The position numbers and the translations under genes are program-made. From assembly GCA_963793105.1 (NCBI GenBank), contig CAWBZB010000006.1:248001-312000 (forward strand): a DNA stretch of 64,000 nt. Reading direction: 5' to 3'. The stretch's first letter is position 1. Every line of letters starts with the position of its first letter. The stretch is from UBA10649 sp963793105. GTDB taxonomy: Bacteria > Actinomycetota > Actinomycetes > S36-B12. A model generated the notes under the pieces. That model saw only the letters and a list, made by a program, of their open reading frames with translations. It did not search any database and had not been told where the DNA came from. This document shows positions 8,614 through 17,929 of the stretch, piece by piece.

Positions 8614-9846
8614 ATGACTCCACAGGTCGTTGTCACCGGCATGGGCATGACCACGCCCCTCGGCGGGGATGTCGCGAGCACCTGGCGCGCCCTGCTCGCC
8701 GGCGAGTCCGGCGTGCGGGCCATCGACGAGCCCTGGGTCGAGGTCCAGCCATCCAAGATCGCCGGGGTCATGGCCGTCGACCCCGCCGGGGTCCTTGACC
8801 GCGTCGAGGCCCGAAAGCTCGACCGATCCCAGCAGGCCGCCCTGGTGGCTGCCCGGGAGGCCTGGGCCGATGCCGGCAGCCCGGAGGTCGACCCGAATCG
8901 ACTTGGCGCCGTCATCGCGACCGGGATGGGCGGCCTCACGTCGCTCATGAACTCCTACGACATCCTGCTCGAGCGAGGACCCTCGCGGATCTCCCCCCAC
9001 ATGGTCACGCAGATCATGCCCAACGGACCCGCCGCGGTCGTGGGCTTGGAGATCGGCGCCCGCGCGGGCGTCCACACTCCCGTCAGCGCCTGCGCCTCGG
9101 GCGCGGAGGCGGTCTCGTACGCCGCCCGCATGATCCAGACCGGCCGCGCGGACGTCGTCGTCTGCGGAGGCACCGAAGCGGTCATCCACCCGATCACCAT
9201 GGCCGGCTTCGCGGCCATGCGGGCGCTGTCGACCCGCAACGACGATCCCACGGCCGCTTCGCGCCCCTATGACGTCGATCGCGACGGTTTCATCATGGGC
9301 GAGGGCGCGGGGGTCATCGTGCTGGAGTCCGCGGAGTTCGCCGCCGCCCGTGGGGCGACCGTCCTGGGGATCTATGGCGGGGCCGGACTCACCTCGGACG
9401 GCCACCACATCGCCCAGCCCGATCCGGAAGGCCTGGGGGCCGCTCGCGCGATCACCGAGGCGATTGCCGACGCCGATCTCACCCTTGCCGACATCGTGCA
9501 CGTGAACGCGCATGCCACGTCCACTCCCCAAGGTGACATCGCTGAGTCCGTGGCCATCCGGGGAGCCCTGGGGGCGGCTACTGACGCTGTCGTCGTCACG
9601 GGCACCAAGTCCATGACCGGTCACCTGCTCGGCGGCGCGGGCGCCATCGAGTCGATCTTCACCGTGCTGGCTCTTCGCGACCGGCTCGTCCCGCCGACGG
9701 CCAACCTCCAGGCCATGGACCCCGACGTCCACCTCGACGTCGCGGCGGGTGCACCACGGCCCCTTCCCGAGGGCGATATCGCCGCCCTCAACAACTCGTT
9801 CGGATTCGGCGGCCACGACGTCGCCCTCGTCTTCAGGAGCGCATGA
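8614..9846 (+). CDS. fabF: Beta-ketoacyl-ACP synthase II
   Basis: Elongates acyl-ACP with malonyl-ACP. The product is 410 residues, with the Cys-His-His triad at Cys160 (VSACASGAEA), His300 (NAHATSTPQGD) and His337 (TGHLLGGAG), the catalytic Lys332 in TKSMTGH, and the C-terminal NNSFGFGGHD loop. ATG 8614 is preceded by GGAGG. The gene follows acpP by 98 bp and precedes the carboxylase gene by 1 bp. Confidence 0.96.
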   Translation: MTPQVVVTGMGMTTPLGGDVASTWRALLAGESGVRAIDEPWVEVQPSKIAGVMAVDPAGVLDRVEARKLDRSQQAALVAAREAWADAGSPEVDPNRLGAVIATGMGGLTSLMNSYDILLERGPSRISPHMVTQIMPNGPAAVVGLEIGARAGVHTPVSACASGAEAVSYAARMIQTGRADVVVCGGTEAVIHPITMAGFAAMRALSTRNDDPTAASRPYDVDRDGFIMGEGAGVIVLESAEFAAARGATVLGIYGGAGLTSDGHHIAQPDPEGLGAARAITEAIADADLTLADIVHVNAHATSTPQGDIAESVAIRGALGAATDAVVVTGTKSMTGHLLGGAGAIESIFTVLALRDRLVPPTANLQAMDPDVHLDVAAGAPRPLPEGDIAALNNSFGFGGHDVALVFRSA

Positions 9847-9847
9847 C

Positions 9848-11254
9848 ATGACGCAGGCGGCGACCGCAGTGCCGGACATCGACCCCCGCTCGCCGCGCGT
9901 CCGCCTGGCCGCGTTCTTCGATGACGGGGAGTTCACGGCCATCACTCCCGAGGATGATCGCGGCGTCCTCGCTGCGGTGGGCCGCGCCAACGGGACGCAT
10001 GTGGTGGCCTTCTGCACCGATCCCACCGTGCAGGGCGGCGCCATGGGATCGGCCGGCTGTCGCGCCATCGTCACCGCCTACGACCGCGCCTTCGCCGACT
10101 CCGCGCCGGTCGTGGGGATCTGGCACTCCGGCGGTGCCCGCCTGCGCGAGGGGGTGGCCAGCCTCGATGCCGTCGGCCGCGTGTTCGCCGCGCAGACGCG
10201 CGCGTCGGGCAAGGTGCCGCAGATCTCGATCGTCCTCGGCCCGGCCGCAGGCGGTGCGGCCTATGGCCCGGCGCTCACCGACATCGTCATCCTCGGCCCG
10301 GCCGGCCGCATCTTCGTCACCGGACCCGAGGTCGTGCGCTCGGTCACCGGCGAGGACGTCGACATGGAGCGGCTCGGCGGCCCGGAGCCGCACGGCCGCC
10401 GCAGTGGCGTCGTGCACATCACCACGGAGTCCGAGGCGGCGGCCCTTGAGGAGGCACGAACGCTCGCCACGCTGCTCGGGCATCAGGGCTCCCTCGACCT
10501 CGACGCGGTCGCCGACGTCGACCTCGCGGCCAACCTCCCGGAGTCGTCCCGCCGCGCCTACGACGTCCACCCGATGATCGAGTCCTTCGTCGACGACGGC
10601 GACTTCGTCGAGCTGCACGCCAAGTGGGCACCGAACATCGTGGTCGGCCTGGGTCGGCTCGGCGGGCGGACCATCGGCATCGTGGCCAACAACCCCCTGC
10701 GACTCGGCGGCTGCCTGGACTCCTCCAGCGCGGAGAAGGCGGCTCGGTTCGTGCGGATGTGCGACGCGTTCGCCGTTCCGCTCGTCGTCCTCGTCGACGT
10801 TCCGGGGTACCTGCCGGGCGTCGGCCAGGAGTGGGAGGGTGTCGTCCGTCGCGGAGCCAAGCTCCTGCACGCCTTCGCCGAGTGCGTCGTCCCGCGCGTC
10901 ACCGTGGTGACCCGCAAGGCGTACGGCGGGGCGTTCGTGGCGATGAACTCCGCCTCGCTCGGTGCGACCAAGGTCTACGCGTGGCCCGACGCCGAGGTCG
11001 CCGTCATGGGAGCCGTCGCGGCCATCCGGATCCTCCATCGTCGTCGCCTCGCCGAGGTCCCCGAGGACGCCCGCGCGCAGGTCGAGCTCGAGCTGGCTGC
11101 CGAGCACGAGGTGATCTCCGGCGGGATCGGCCGGGCCGTGGAGATGGGCGTGGTCGACGAGGTGGTCAGTCCGAGCCTCACCCGGACGACGGTGGCCAAG
11201 GTGCTGCTGGACACCCCCGGTGTCCGAGGGCTGCACGGCAACATCCCCCTGTAG
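9848..11254 (+). CDS. Acyl-CoA carboxylase beta subunit (carboxyltransferase)
   Basis: Transfers carboxyl from biotin to acetyl- or propionyl-CoA, giving malonyl- or methylmalonyl-CoA for the adjacent pathway. The 468-residue product shows two crotonase-like halves: the N-terminal acyl-CoA site around GIWHSGGARLREG and GPAAGGAAYGPAL, and the C-terminal biotin-facing part with LVDVPGYLPGVGQEWEGVVRRGAKLL and the RKAYGGAFVAMNS loop. The substrate (acetyl versus propionyl) cannot be read from sequence; actinobacterial AccD/PccB enzymes include both. ATG 9848 lies 1 bp after the fabF stop. A biotin transporter gene lies 1 kb downstream. The gene ends before a palindromic terminator region. Confidence 0.9.
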   Translation: MTQAATAVPDIDPRSPRVRLAAFFDDGEFTAITPEDDRGVLAAVGRANGTHVVAFCTDPTVQGGAMGSAGCRAIVTAYDRAFADSAPVVGIWHSGGARLREGVASLDAVGRVFAAQTRASGKVPQISIVLGPAAGGAAYGPALTDIVILGPAGRIFVTGPEVVRSVTGEDVDMERLGGPEPHGRRSGVVHITTESEAAALEEARTLATLLGHQGSLDLDAVADVDLAANLPESSRRAYDVHPMIESFVDDGDFVELHAKWAPNIVVGLGRLGGRTIGIVANNPLRLGGCLDSSSAEKAARFVRMCDAFAVPLVVLVDVPGYLPGVGQEWEGVVRRGAKLLHAFAECVVPRVTVVTRKAYGGAFVAMNSASLGATKVYAWPDAEVAVMGAVAAIRILHRRRLAEVPEDARAQVELELAAEHEVISGGIGRAVEMGVVDEVVSPSLTRTTVAKVLLDTPGVRGLHGNIPL

Positions 11255-11295
11255 AACAGCAGCCCCATCCCCCCCCGCCTCTCCCGCCAATTCAC

Positions 11296-11317
11296 CCGTT
11301 TCTCCCGCTTAGCGGGA
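11296..11317. repeat. First copy of a 22-nt intergenic repeat
   Basis: CCGTTTCTCCCGCTTAGC followed by GGGA, repeated exactly at 11453-11474 in the same orientation. Internally it forms a short TCCCGC-TTA-GCGGGA hairpin. It lies between convergent accD and DUF3145. In this copy the outer arm has decayed (GGGACAAGC instead of GGGAGAAAC). Confidence 0.8.
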
Positions 11318-11452
11318 CAAGCGGTCATTCGGCGGCCGAAAACGCCACTGTTTGGCCATCTGTCCCGCCCATCGCTCGGTCAGGTGCCGGCGCCATACAC
11401 GCGACGGCGTGGGAGAAGCAGCCATATCGGGCTTCACATCGCGCGCAATCGA

Positions 11453-11481
11453 CCGTTTCTCCCGCTTAGCGGGAGAAACGG
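11453..11481. terminator. Bidirectional hairpin terminator (second repeat copy)
   Basis: CCGTTTCTCCCGC, loop TTA, then its exact complement: perfect 13-bp arms. It sits 10 bp from the DUF3145 stop and 200 bp after the accD stop, between convergent genes. There is no long T tract, as is usual for actinobacterial terminators. Confidence 0.7.
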
Positions 11482-11490
11482 GAGGTGTTG

Positions 11491-12036
11491 CTAGACCACC
11501 TGGTTCAGCACCCGCACGGTCGAGCCCTCGTGGGCACACCGGAACGCCTCGAGCTCCTCGTCCCATGGTGTCCCGATCAGGCGCGCCACCTCATCAGCCA
11601 GGGGCTCCCCGGTCACCGTCGCCTGCACGATCGCGGTGCGCAGCCGATCCTCGGGGACCATGACGTCGCCATGCACCCCGATGGTCGCGCGGAACAGGCC
11701 CAGACTGGGGGTCGAGGAGTAGCGCTCGCCCTCGCGACCGGGGCTGGGATCCTCGGTGACCTCATGGCGCAGCTGCCGGAACGGGTGCAGTGCACTGGCG
11801 ATCCGCGAGCCGGTGCCCTGGGGCCCACCCCAGATGAGCTCGGCCCGGACGCTGCCTGGCGCGACGGGCTGCTCGGACCAGTCGATGGGGACCTGGGTGC
11901 CGAAGACATGGGCGAGCGCCCACTCGACATGCGGACTGACCGCACGTGGGCACGAATGAATGAAGATCACGCCGCGAGCCGGTCCCATCGTGGGACCGGT
12001 GTCGGACGCGCTCCTAGCGTTCACCACGATCGTCAC
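11491..12036 (-). CDS. DUF3145 family protein
   Basis: A 181-residue protein of unknown function found across actinobacteria. Family segments seen: GVIFIHSCPRAVSPHVEWAL, the acidic EVTEDPSPGREG, HGDVMVPEDRLR and the C-terminal WDEELEAFR. The GTG at 12036 is chosen because GGAGG lies just upstream; an internal ATG about 16 codons later is the alternative. The gene is convergent with accD and divergent from bioY. In related genomes this family commonly sits beside the fab cluster, as here. No membrane segment is visible. Confidence 0.85.
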   Translation of the reverse strand: MTIVVNARSASDTGPTMGPARGVIFIHSCPRAVSPHVEWALAHVFGTQVPIDWSEQPVAPGSVRAELIWGGPQGTGSRIASALHPFRQLRHEVTEDPSPGREGERYSSTPSLGLFRATIGVHGDVMVPEDRLRTAIVQATVTGEPLADEVARLIGTPWDEELEAFRCAHEGSTVRVLNQVV

Positions 12037-12201
12037 TTCCGCCTCCTTCGAGAGTCGCCTTCCCCAGCGTTCTCGATGAAGAGCCCACACGATCGAGTGG
12101 ACGTGTGATGAGGATAACGGTACGAACCCTCGAGGCGGCAACGACTCCCCGGTCACTTCGATAGTGTTCTGCCACCGCACCACCCCATCCCCGGAGGAAC
12201 C

Positions 12202-12786
12202 ATGGCCATCGCCGCCCCCCAACCACGCGTCCTCGGGGACGTGTTCGCCCAGACCTGGGCCCGCAGCCTGGTCCTCGTCGTCGGCGGCGCCGCGTTCGTC
12301 GGCCTGTCCGCCCAGATCGCCATCCCGCTCCCCTTCACTCCGGTGCCGCTCACCCTGCAGACGTTCGCGGTCCTGCTGACCGGCGCAGCCCTGGGCTCCC
12401 TGCGCGGCGTCCTGGCCATGGGGCTCTACGCCGTCGTCGGCATCGCCGGCGTGCCGTGGTTCGCTGAGGGATCCTCCGGGTTCGCGGCCCCGAGCTTCGG
12501 CTACATCCTGGGCTTCATCGCCGCCGCCTTCATCGTGGGCCGCATCGCCGAGAACGGCGCCACCCGATCGGTGGGTCGTACCGCCGGACTCATGGTCGTG
12601 GGCAACCTGGTGATCTATGCGATCGGCGTCACCTGGCTGAAGTTCGCGATCGACGCCGACTGGGCGACCGCCTTGGCCCTCGGGCTCACGCCGTTCCTGC
12701 TGGGCGACGCGATCAAGATCGCGGCGGCCGCCGGACTGCTCCCCCTCACCTGGAAGGGCCTGCGCAAGGCCGGACTGACCTCGTAG
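12202..12786 (+). CDS. bioY: Biotin transporter substrate-binding (S) component BioY
   Basis: Integral membrane subunit that captures biotin for an ECF-type transporter. The 194-residue product has about six hydrophobic segments and the BioY signature region PFTPVPLTLQTFAVLLTGAA. A GGAGGA lies 5-10 bases before ATG 12202. No bioM/bioN genes are adjacent, so it either uses a shared energizing module or works alone. Biotin is the cofactor of the carboxylase encoded just upstream, which makes the placement sensible. It is divergent from DUF3145 across 165 bp, which must hold both promoters. It ends 21 bp from the convergent decarboxylase gene. Confidence 0.92.
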   Translation: MAIAAPQPRVLGDVFAQTWARSLVLVVGGAAFVGLSAQIAIPLPFTPVPLTLQTFAVLLTGAALGSLRGVLAMGLYAVVGIAGVPWFAEGSSGFAAPSFGYILGFIAAAFIVGRIAENGATRSVGRTAGLMVVGNLVIYAIGVTWLKFAIDADWATALALGLTPFLLGDAIKIAAAAGLLPLTWKGLRKAGLTS

Positions 12787-12806
12787 CCCGCACGAACGGC
12801 GGGTCG

Positions 12807-14214
12807 CTACGTCGAGCGCGGCGAGCACCTCGTCGACCATGTCGGTCGTCGTCGCCGGGTGCAGGAACACCAGACGTCCGATCGTCTCGCCGCGCCATCC
12901 GCTCGAGGTGACGAAAGCCCGCTGCGACTCGAGCAGCCGCCGTGACCAGCGCTCGTAGTCCGACGGACCCCAGCCGTGTCGGCGGAACAGCACCACGGAC
13001 AGGTCCGGCTCCATGATCAGCTCGCAGTCTGGGCGGTCGGCGATCCGGGTCGCGGCGTAGCGCGCCATCTCGAGCGAGTGCTGGACGGCGTGCCGGTAGG
13101 CCGCGATCCCGTTCACGGCCATCGAGAACCACAGCGGGAGTCCGCGCGCCCTGCGGGTCAGGTGGTAGGCGAGATCGCTGGGGTTGATGTCGCTGTCGTG
13201 CTCGTGGATGACGTCGAGGTACGACGCGTCCTGCGTGTGCACCGCCTTGGCCAGCCGCGGGTCCCGGTAGAGGAGGGCAGCGGAGTCGAAGGGCGCGAAC
13301 CACCACTTGTGCGGATCCATCACGAGGGAGTCTGCATGCTCGATCCCGTCGTAGCGATGCCGCAGTTCGGGCGCGAGCATGCCGGCTCCCCCGTAGGCGC
13401 CGTCGACGTGCAGCCACCAGCCGCGCTCGCGCGCGACGTGGCTCACGCCCGAGATGTCGTCGATGATCCCGGCATTGGTCGTGCCCGCGGTGGCCACGAC
13501 CGCGCACACGTCGTCGAGGTCATCCGCGTCCGCCAGCGCTGCGCGAAGTGCCTCGCCGGTGAGCCTCCCATCGGGGGTGTCGACGACAAGCGCGGTCATC
13601 ATGGTGATGTTCAGGGCGTTCGTGATGGACGAGTGCGCCTGGTCGCTCACCACGACCCGCAGCGGGACCTCCGGGAGACCGGCGGCGGCCCTTCGACGCC
13701 GCAGGGTGTCGCGAGCCACCACGAGTGCCGACAGGTTGCCCGCCGATCCGCCTGACACGAAGACGCCACCTGCGGACTCGGGCATGCCGGCGATGTCAGC
13801 GAGCGTGCGCAGGACCTGGTTCTCCGCCATGACGGCGCCCGCGGCCTCGAACCAGGAGATGCCCTGGAGCGAGGCGGCGGACACGACCATGTCGAACAGC
13901 AGCGACGCCTTTGTGGGAGCCGAGGGGATGAACGTGAACATCCGAGGACTGTCCGCGGACAGCACGGTCAGTGCGAGGTGGTTCGCGTAGACATCGAGCA
14001 CGGACTGGAAGTCGCGTCCCTCCTCGGCGATCAGTCCGTCGAGCACCGTGTCCAGATGGTCGCGATCAGCGAGGCCGTCAAGGGGCACCTCGGGCGTCAG
14101 CAGGCGATCGGCGACGTAGCCGAGGATGACTTGGACCATGTCGGGATCCGCCCGATGCATACGGTCCGCATCGATGGGGAGGGCGGGGACGAAGGGTACG
14201 GCTTCGGGGCTCAT
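12807..14214 (-). CDS. PLP-dependent group II decarboxylase, C-terminal frame change
   Basis: A pyridoxal-phosphate enzyme of the aromatic-amino-acid/glutamate decarboxylase group. Features: FVSGGSAGNLSAL (phosphate binding), HVDGAYGGAGML, and DPHKWWFAPFD with Schiff-base Lys at about residue 303. ATG 14214 has GGAGG upstream. The main frame has no stop at the expected end and would run on through antisense bioY. A TAG one frame over at 12807-12809, just before a small hairpin, gives about 469 codons, and the span is one base too long. A single extra base near 12810-12830 is therefore likely. The exact substrate amino acid cannot be told from sequence. Confidence 0.85.
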
Positions 14215-14304
14215 GGACGCGGGACCTCCGGTCGCCCGGCACTGCTACCGACACCGGGTCGGCGCGCCGTCAGTTCGCCTGGCAGCGGGCGCCGTGCCGT
14301 GATG

Positions 14305-15345
14305 CTAGCGACTCGCGGATCGCCGCACCAAGCCGATCGTCCGCAGGCCTACGACGACCCACACGGCGAGGAGGAGAACCGCGCCCAGAGTCCCGGCGAC
14401 GATGATCCCTGTGACGTCCAACTCCTGGCCCACGGCGGTGACGGCGAGAGTCATCGCCGCGATAGGGAACACGAAGGCCCACCAGCCAGGATGGAAGGGC
14501 ACGCCGCCGTCGCGCGACAGGCGAATCGTCTCCAGACCGGCGAACAGGGCCCACCACAGGCCCAGTCCGATGCCCATCGAGGCCACGACGACCCCTGCCG
14601 TGGCGGACGTGAATCCCTCCACACCGGCCGCGGTTCCGGCCTCCAGCAGTCTCATGAGGGAGAAGCCCAGGACCCCGGCGGGCGCCAGCGGGATCCAGAG
14701 CGACGGCGCAAGTTGCGGCAGCTGTCGTGGACGCAGCGCCATGCGCGTGACCACCAGGCCGAAGATCGCGAAGAACAGCACCGTGCCGATGCCCAGGAAC
14801 GCGAAGCCGACCACGAGCAGCCAGGGTGCCTGTGCCGGGTACTGGAGGATCACCGGGACCATGGCGAGTGGCACGAGCAGGTTCATGACGGGAGGAATGA
14901 GCCACCCGCCGTGGACGGCGGCGAGGTCGTGCGTGCCTGACGCAATCGCGGCGGCCCACAGGATGCCGACGGACAGCGCGAGGAGGATCCCGATGACAAG
15001 AAGCACGATGTCGATCCAGACCGCCACCTGCACGGGGACCAGTTCGGGCCCGACGCGACCCCAGGCCACCGCGAGCACGAGCACGCCGGCGGGCACCGTC
15101 CCGAGCATCGCCCCGTGACCCGGGTCGGCGAGCTCGGACGTGAGCGCGCCTCGATCGCCGAGCCGGCGTGCGTAGCGCGGCCACAGGACCAGCGCCAGCA
15201 GGCTGGCCAGCAGCAGGAATCCGACGGCCAGCCAGGCCAGCCAGCCCAGGTCCCAGATCTCGGCCTGCGTGAGCAGGACGACGGCGGTCGCGCCCGTTCC
15301 CATGACGGCTCCGAACCACGCCGGATGGCGATGCACCGCGGACAT
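14305..15345 (-). CDS. TDT/SLAC1-type membrane transporter (TehA-like)
   Basis: A 346-residue membrane protein with about ten hydrophobic segments and the family opening HPAWFGAVMGTGA. Members of the tellurite-resistance/dicarboxylate transporter family move small anions such as sulfite, malate or chloride; the substrate here is not determinable. ATG 15345 has AGAGGAG upstream; the frame is open further upstream but that part reads across a palindromic operator. The gene is divergent from the CPVC membrane gene, and both promoters overlap the palindrome at 15360-15375, suggesting joint control by a CsoR/CstR-type repressor. Confidence 0.85.
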   Translation of the reverse strand: MSAVHRHPAWFGAVMGTGATAVVLLTQAEIWDLGWLAWLAVGFLLLASLLALVLWPRYARRLGDRGALTSELADPGHGAMLGTVPAGVLVLAVAWGRVGPELVPVQVAVWIDIVLLVIGILLALSVGILWAAAIASGTHDLAAVHGGWLIPPVMNLLVPLAMVPVILQYPAQAPWLLVVGFAFLGIGTVLFFAIFGLVVTRMALRPRQLPQLAPSLWIPLAPAGVLGFSLMRLLEAGTAAGVEGFTSATAGVVVASMGIGLGLWWALFAGLETIRLSRDGGVPFHPGWWAFVFPIAAMTLAVTAVGQELDVTGIIVAGTLGAVLLLAVWVVVGLRTIGLVRRSASR

Positions 15346-15359
15346 CAGGCTCCTCTCGT

Positions 15360-15375
15360 ATACCCCTTGGGGTAT
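15360..15375. promoter_or_regulatory. CsoR/CstR-like operator palindrome in a divergent promoter
   Basis: ATACCCC-TT-GGGGTAT, a perfect 7-bp-arm palindrome 15 bp before the TehA-like start and 11 bp before the CPVC membrane gene start. Operators of the copper sensor CsoR and the persulfide sensor CstR have ATACCC...GGGTAT form. No csoR gene is in the window. Confidence 0.6.
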
Positions 15376-15385
15376 GCTATCGGCC

Positions 15386-15896
15386 ATGCCCACGACGTTG
15401 CTGACCCTGCGGTCGTGGTCTGCGCGTCGGTGGACGACCGCCGTACTGGCCGGGGTCGTGACGGGCCTGCTCGTCGCGCTGCCGACCGCCGTGATCCCCA
15501 ATCCGGTCTTCGGCCGGGAGATCGGCGTCACCTGGTGGTCCTACCCGGTCGTGATCGTGACCGCTGTCCTCGGGGGCCTGCTCGTGGCGACGTACGTCCG
15601 TTCGAACGGTCCCGCCGAGGCGCAGCGTCGCGCCCGAGACGGAGGAGGCCGAGCCCGATCGCCCCATGAAGCTCGGCGCCGCGGGTGCCCTCGTGACCTT
15701 CTTCGCCGTCGGCTGCCCGGTGTGCAACAAGCTCGTCCTCCTCGCGCTCGGCGCGACCGGCGCCGTGACCTGGTTCGCCCCTGTACAGCCGTTCCTCGCC
15801 GTCGCGTCGATCGGTCTCATGGCGTGGGCCCTGCGGACGCGGCTCCGAGGCGAGGTCGCCTGCGCGGTACCCGCCGACGCGTCGCGTCGCGTGTGA
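15386..15896 (+). CDS. Small membrane protein with GCPVCNK motif, frame interrupted
   Basis: A conserved actinobacterial membrane protein of unknown function. The N-terminal part has two membrane segments around residues 14-80 (PTAVIPNPVFGREI between them). After a polar linker, a second frame holds AAGALVTFFAVGCPVCNKLV and another hydrophobic segment. The span is one base longer than a multiple of three. A shift between about 15600 and 15640 joins the frames through an acidic linker (PETEEAEPDRPMKLG). The CPVC motif in a membrane segment suggests metal or thiol chemistry, and the CsoR/CstR-like operator upstream agrees, but neither proves it. TetR follows 40 bp downstream. Confidence 0.72.
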
Positions 15897-15935
15897 ACAG
15901 CCCACTCCCGCGCCGAAGCGCGGCACAATGGCCCT

Positions 15936-16520
15936 GTGCCAAGGATCACTGCCGCCACTGTCGCTGAGAATCGCGAGCTGCGTCGTGGCGCCCTGCTGGG
16001 GGCAGCCGCCGAGCTGATCCAGCGGCGCGGGGCCTTCACCATGTCCGAGGTGGCCCGCGAGGTGGGACTGTCCCGCTCGGCCGTCTACGAGTACTACAGC
16101 AGCGCCCCCGACCTCATCGCCGACGTCCTGGTCGACGAGTTGACCGCATGGCGCGACTCCCTGGCGGCGGCCGCCCGGCCCACCGCCGCGCCCCGCGAGC
16201 GCGTGCATGACTGGGTACGGGCGGTACTGGCCTACGTCGTCGACGGCCGGCACGCGCTGCTGCGCGCCGCCGGATCGATCGAACTGCCACCCTCCCGACG
16301 GGTCGAGGTCACCGAGCTCCATCAGGCGCTCATCGCGCCGCTCATCGATGCGCTGCAGGCGGCCGGCTCACCCGACGCCCAGCGGGAGGCGCGGTACGTC
16401 TGGGGCGTCGTCGAGGTGGCCATCAGTCGCATCGAGAGCGGTGAGGTCACCCCGCAGGCCGAATCGTCGGCGCTGTTGGCGTTCGTCGACGCCGCGCTCG
16501 GCGGCCTTCGGGATCGGTAG
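15936..16520 (+). CDS. TetR-family transcriptional regulator
   Basis: A 194-residue regulator with an N-terminal helix-turn-helix at about residues 15-60 (MSEVAREVGLSRSAVYEYYSS, then a helix starting PDLIADVL). The C-terminal ligand domain is all helical and resembles no specific subgroup I recognise. GTG 15936 is the only reasonable start. It follows the CPVC membrane gene by 40 bp and precedes the peptidase gene by 5 bp, so it may be part of that transcript. Its target is unknown; no obvious palindrome directly precedes it. Confidence 0.88.
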   Translation: MPRITAATVAENRELRRGALLGAAAELIQRRGAFTMSEVAREVGLSRSAVYEYYSSAPDLIADVLVDELTAWRDSLAAAARPTAAPRERVHDWVRAVLAYVVDGRHALLRAAGSIELPPSRRVEVTELHQALIAPLIDALQAAGSPDAQREARYVWGVVEVAISRIESGEVTPQAESSALLAFVDAALGGLRDR

Positions 16521-16525
16521 CCGGG

Positions 16526-17261
16526 TTGCCACGCACGCGACGCATCCTCGCCACCAGCGGTGGCTTCGTGGCGACCGATCTCTGGGGGGTGATCAGGCCG
16601 GGAGCCATCATGCAGCGGGCACTGGCACTGAGCGGTGCCGCGCGACCGAGGGTCCTGCTGGTGCTGACGGCCAGCGGAGACAGCCACGCAGCACCTGTCG
16701 ATGATGTACTCCGCCCTGTCCGACAGCGGCTGCGACGTCGACCATCTCTCCCTCTTCCCCCAGCCCAATCGCCCGCCGGCCGACGCCCTCGCCGCGGCCG
16801 ACGTCGTCTGGGTCGGTGGGGGCAGTGTCGCCAACCTGCTCGCGCTGTGGCGACTCCACGGAGTCGACGAGGCGATGGCCGACGCGTGGGAGCGTGGGGC
16901 CGTGCTCGGGGGCGTCAGCGCCGGCTCGATCTGCTGGCACGTGGGCGGGCCGACCGATTCTTTCGGGTCCGAACTGCAGATCGTCGAGAACGGGCTCGCC
17001 TTGCTCCCGTACGGCAACGGCGTCCACTACGACTCCGAGGAGCAGCGGCGTCCGCTGCTGCATGAGGTCGTCGGTGCCGGCCGGCTGCCGATGTCCTATG
17101 CCACGGACGACCGGATCGGCCTGCTCTACGAGGGCACGGAACTCGTCGAGGTGGTGTCCGACCTCGAGCCCTCCGACCCATCGACGGGCGCCGCCGCGTA
17201 CCGCGTCGAGCGAAGCGGCGGAGGCGTCCGCGAGACCCGGCTGCCCGTCGGGCGCGTCTGA
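16526..17261 (+). CDS. Peptidase E-like S51 family hydrolase, frame interrupted
   Basis: Related to dipeptidase E and cyanophycinase: a Rossmann-like serine hydrolase, probably cytosolic. The start reads RRILATSGGF from TTG 16526. The rest is one frame over, with LFPQPN, VVWVGGGSVANLLALWR and nucleophile elbow GVSAGSICW (Ser at about residue 131), then the family ending. The span is one base too long. An extra base near 16676-16685, in the run after LTASG, restores one frame through ATQHLSMMYSALSD. About 244 residues when restored, normal for the family. It is convergent with the hypothetical gene at 17275 and separated from it by 13 bp. Confidence 0.82.
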
Positions 17262-17274
17262 GAAGTCGCCTCGA

Positions 17275-17772
17275 TCAGTCGGCCACGCGGGCGGCGTGGA
17301 CCTCGGCCTCCTTGACCAGGGCCTCCAGCTTCTTCGTCGCCGCCGTGAGCTCGCCGTCCCAGTGCTGAGCGCGCACGCACCACATGACCGTGTCCTGCGC
17401 CTCGAGCAGTCCGTCCCTCATCTCGTGGGTCACGCTGTCGCCAAGGCGCGTGAGGACGCGCTCCGTCGCGGACACCCAGGTCTCGGCGGCCTGCAGGTGC
17501 TGCACCTCCTTGGCCATGTCGCGGACCGCGGAACTCGCCTTCGGCTCGTCCGGGGAGATGTCCTTGAGTTGCGCCTCGACCCGGTTCACGGCGGTGACGA
17601 GGTCAGCGACCATCGGCGGGTGCGCAGTCGAGTGGCGCAGGAGGTGAAGGAAGTCCTCGCAAGCCTTCTTGACGTCAGCCCTGGCGGCGAAGAATCGCTC
17701 GTCCGAACGGTGAGGGACCTGCTTGGCGGCGATGCGGCTGAGTCGATTGGGGCCTGGTGCGTTGCTCTTCAT
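17275..17772 (-). CDS. Hypothetical helical protein
   Basis: 165 residues, not assigned to a family. Apart from a basic N-terminus (MKSNAPGPNRLSRIAAKQ) it reads as amphipathic helices rich in Ala, Glu, Lys and Val, with no signal peptide, membrane segment or catalytic motif. GAAGGAG lies 6-12 bases before ATG 17772, which supports expression. It is divergent from the chagasin-like gene across 157 bp. Composition suggests a soluble helical-bundle protein. Function unknown. Confidence 0.7.
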   Translation of the reverse strand: MKSNAPGPNRLSRIAAKQVPHRSDERFFAARADVKKACEDFLHLLRHSTAHPPMVADLVTAVNRVEAQLKDISPDEPKASSAVRDMAKEVQHLQAAETWVSATERVLTRLGDSVTHEMRDGLLEAQDTVMWCVRAQHWDGELTAATKKLEALVKEAEVHAARVAD

Positions 17773-17929
17773 GGTGCGCTCCTTCACGCGGTGGGTGACC
17801 TGGATGAGCGACTGTGCGTCTCCCATTCTTGTGCGGTTCGCGCGAGGTTGCACGGCATTGGCCGAACCCGTACGTGGCGTCGTGGCGGGTGGGCATACTG
17901 ACTGAACGACCCCGACCCAAGGAGTTACC

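Noticed and set aside
11491..14214. One 907-codon frame joining the decarboxylase, antisense bioY and DUF3145
   Set aside because: The middle is the complement of bioY and unlike any protein; a frame error at the decarboxylase end explains the missing stop.
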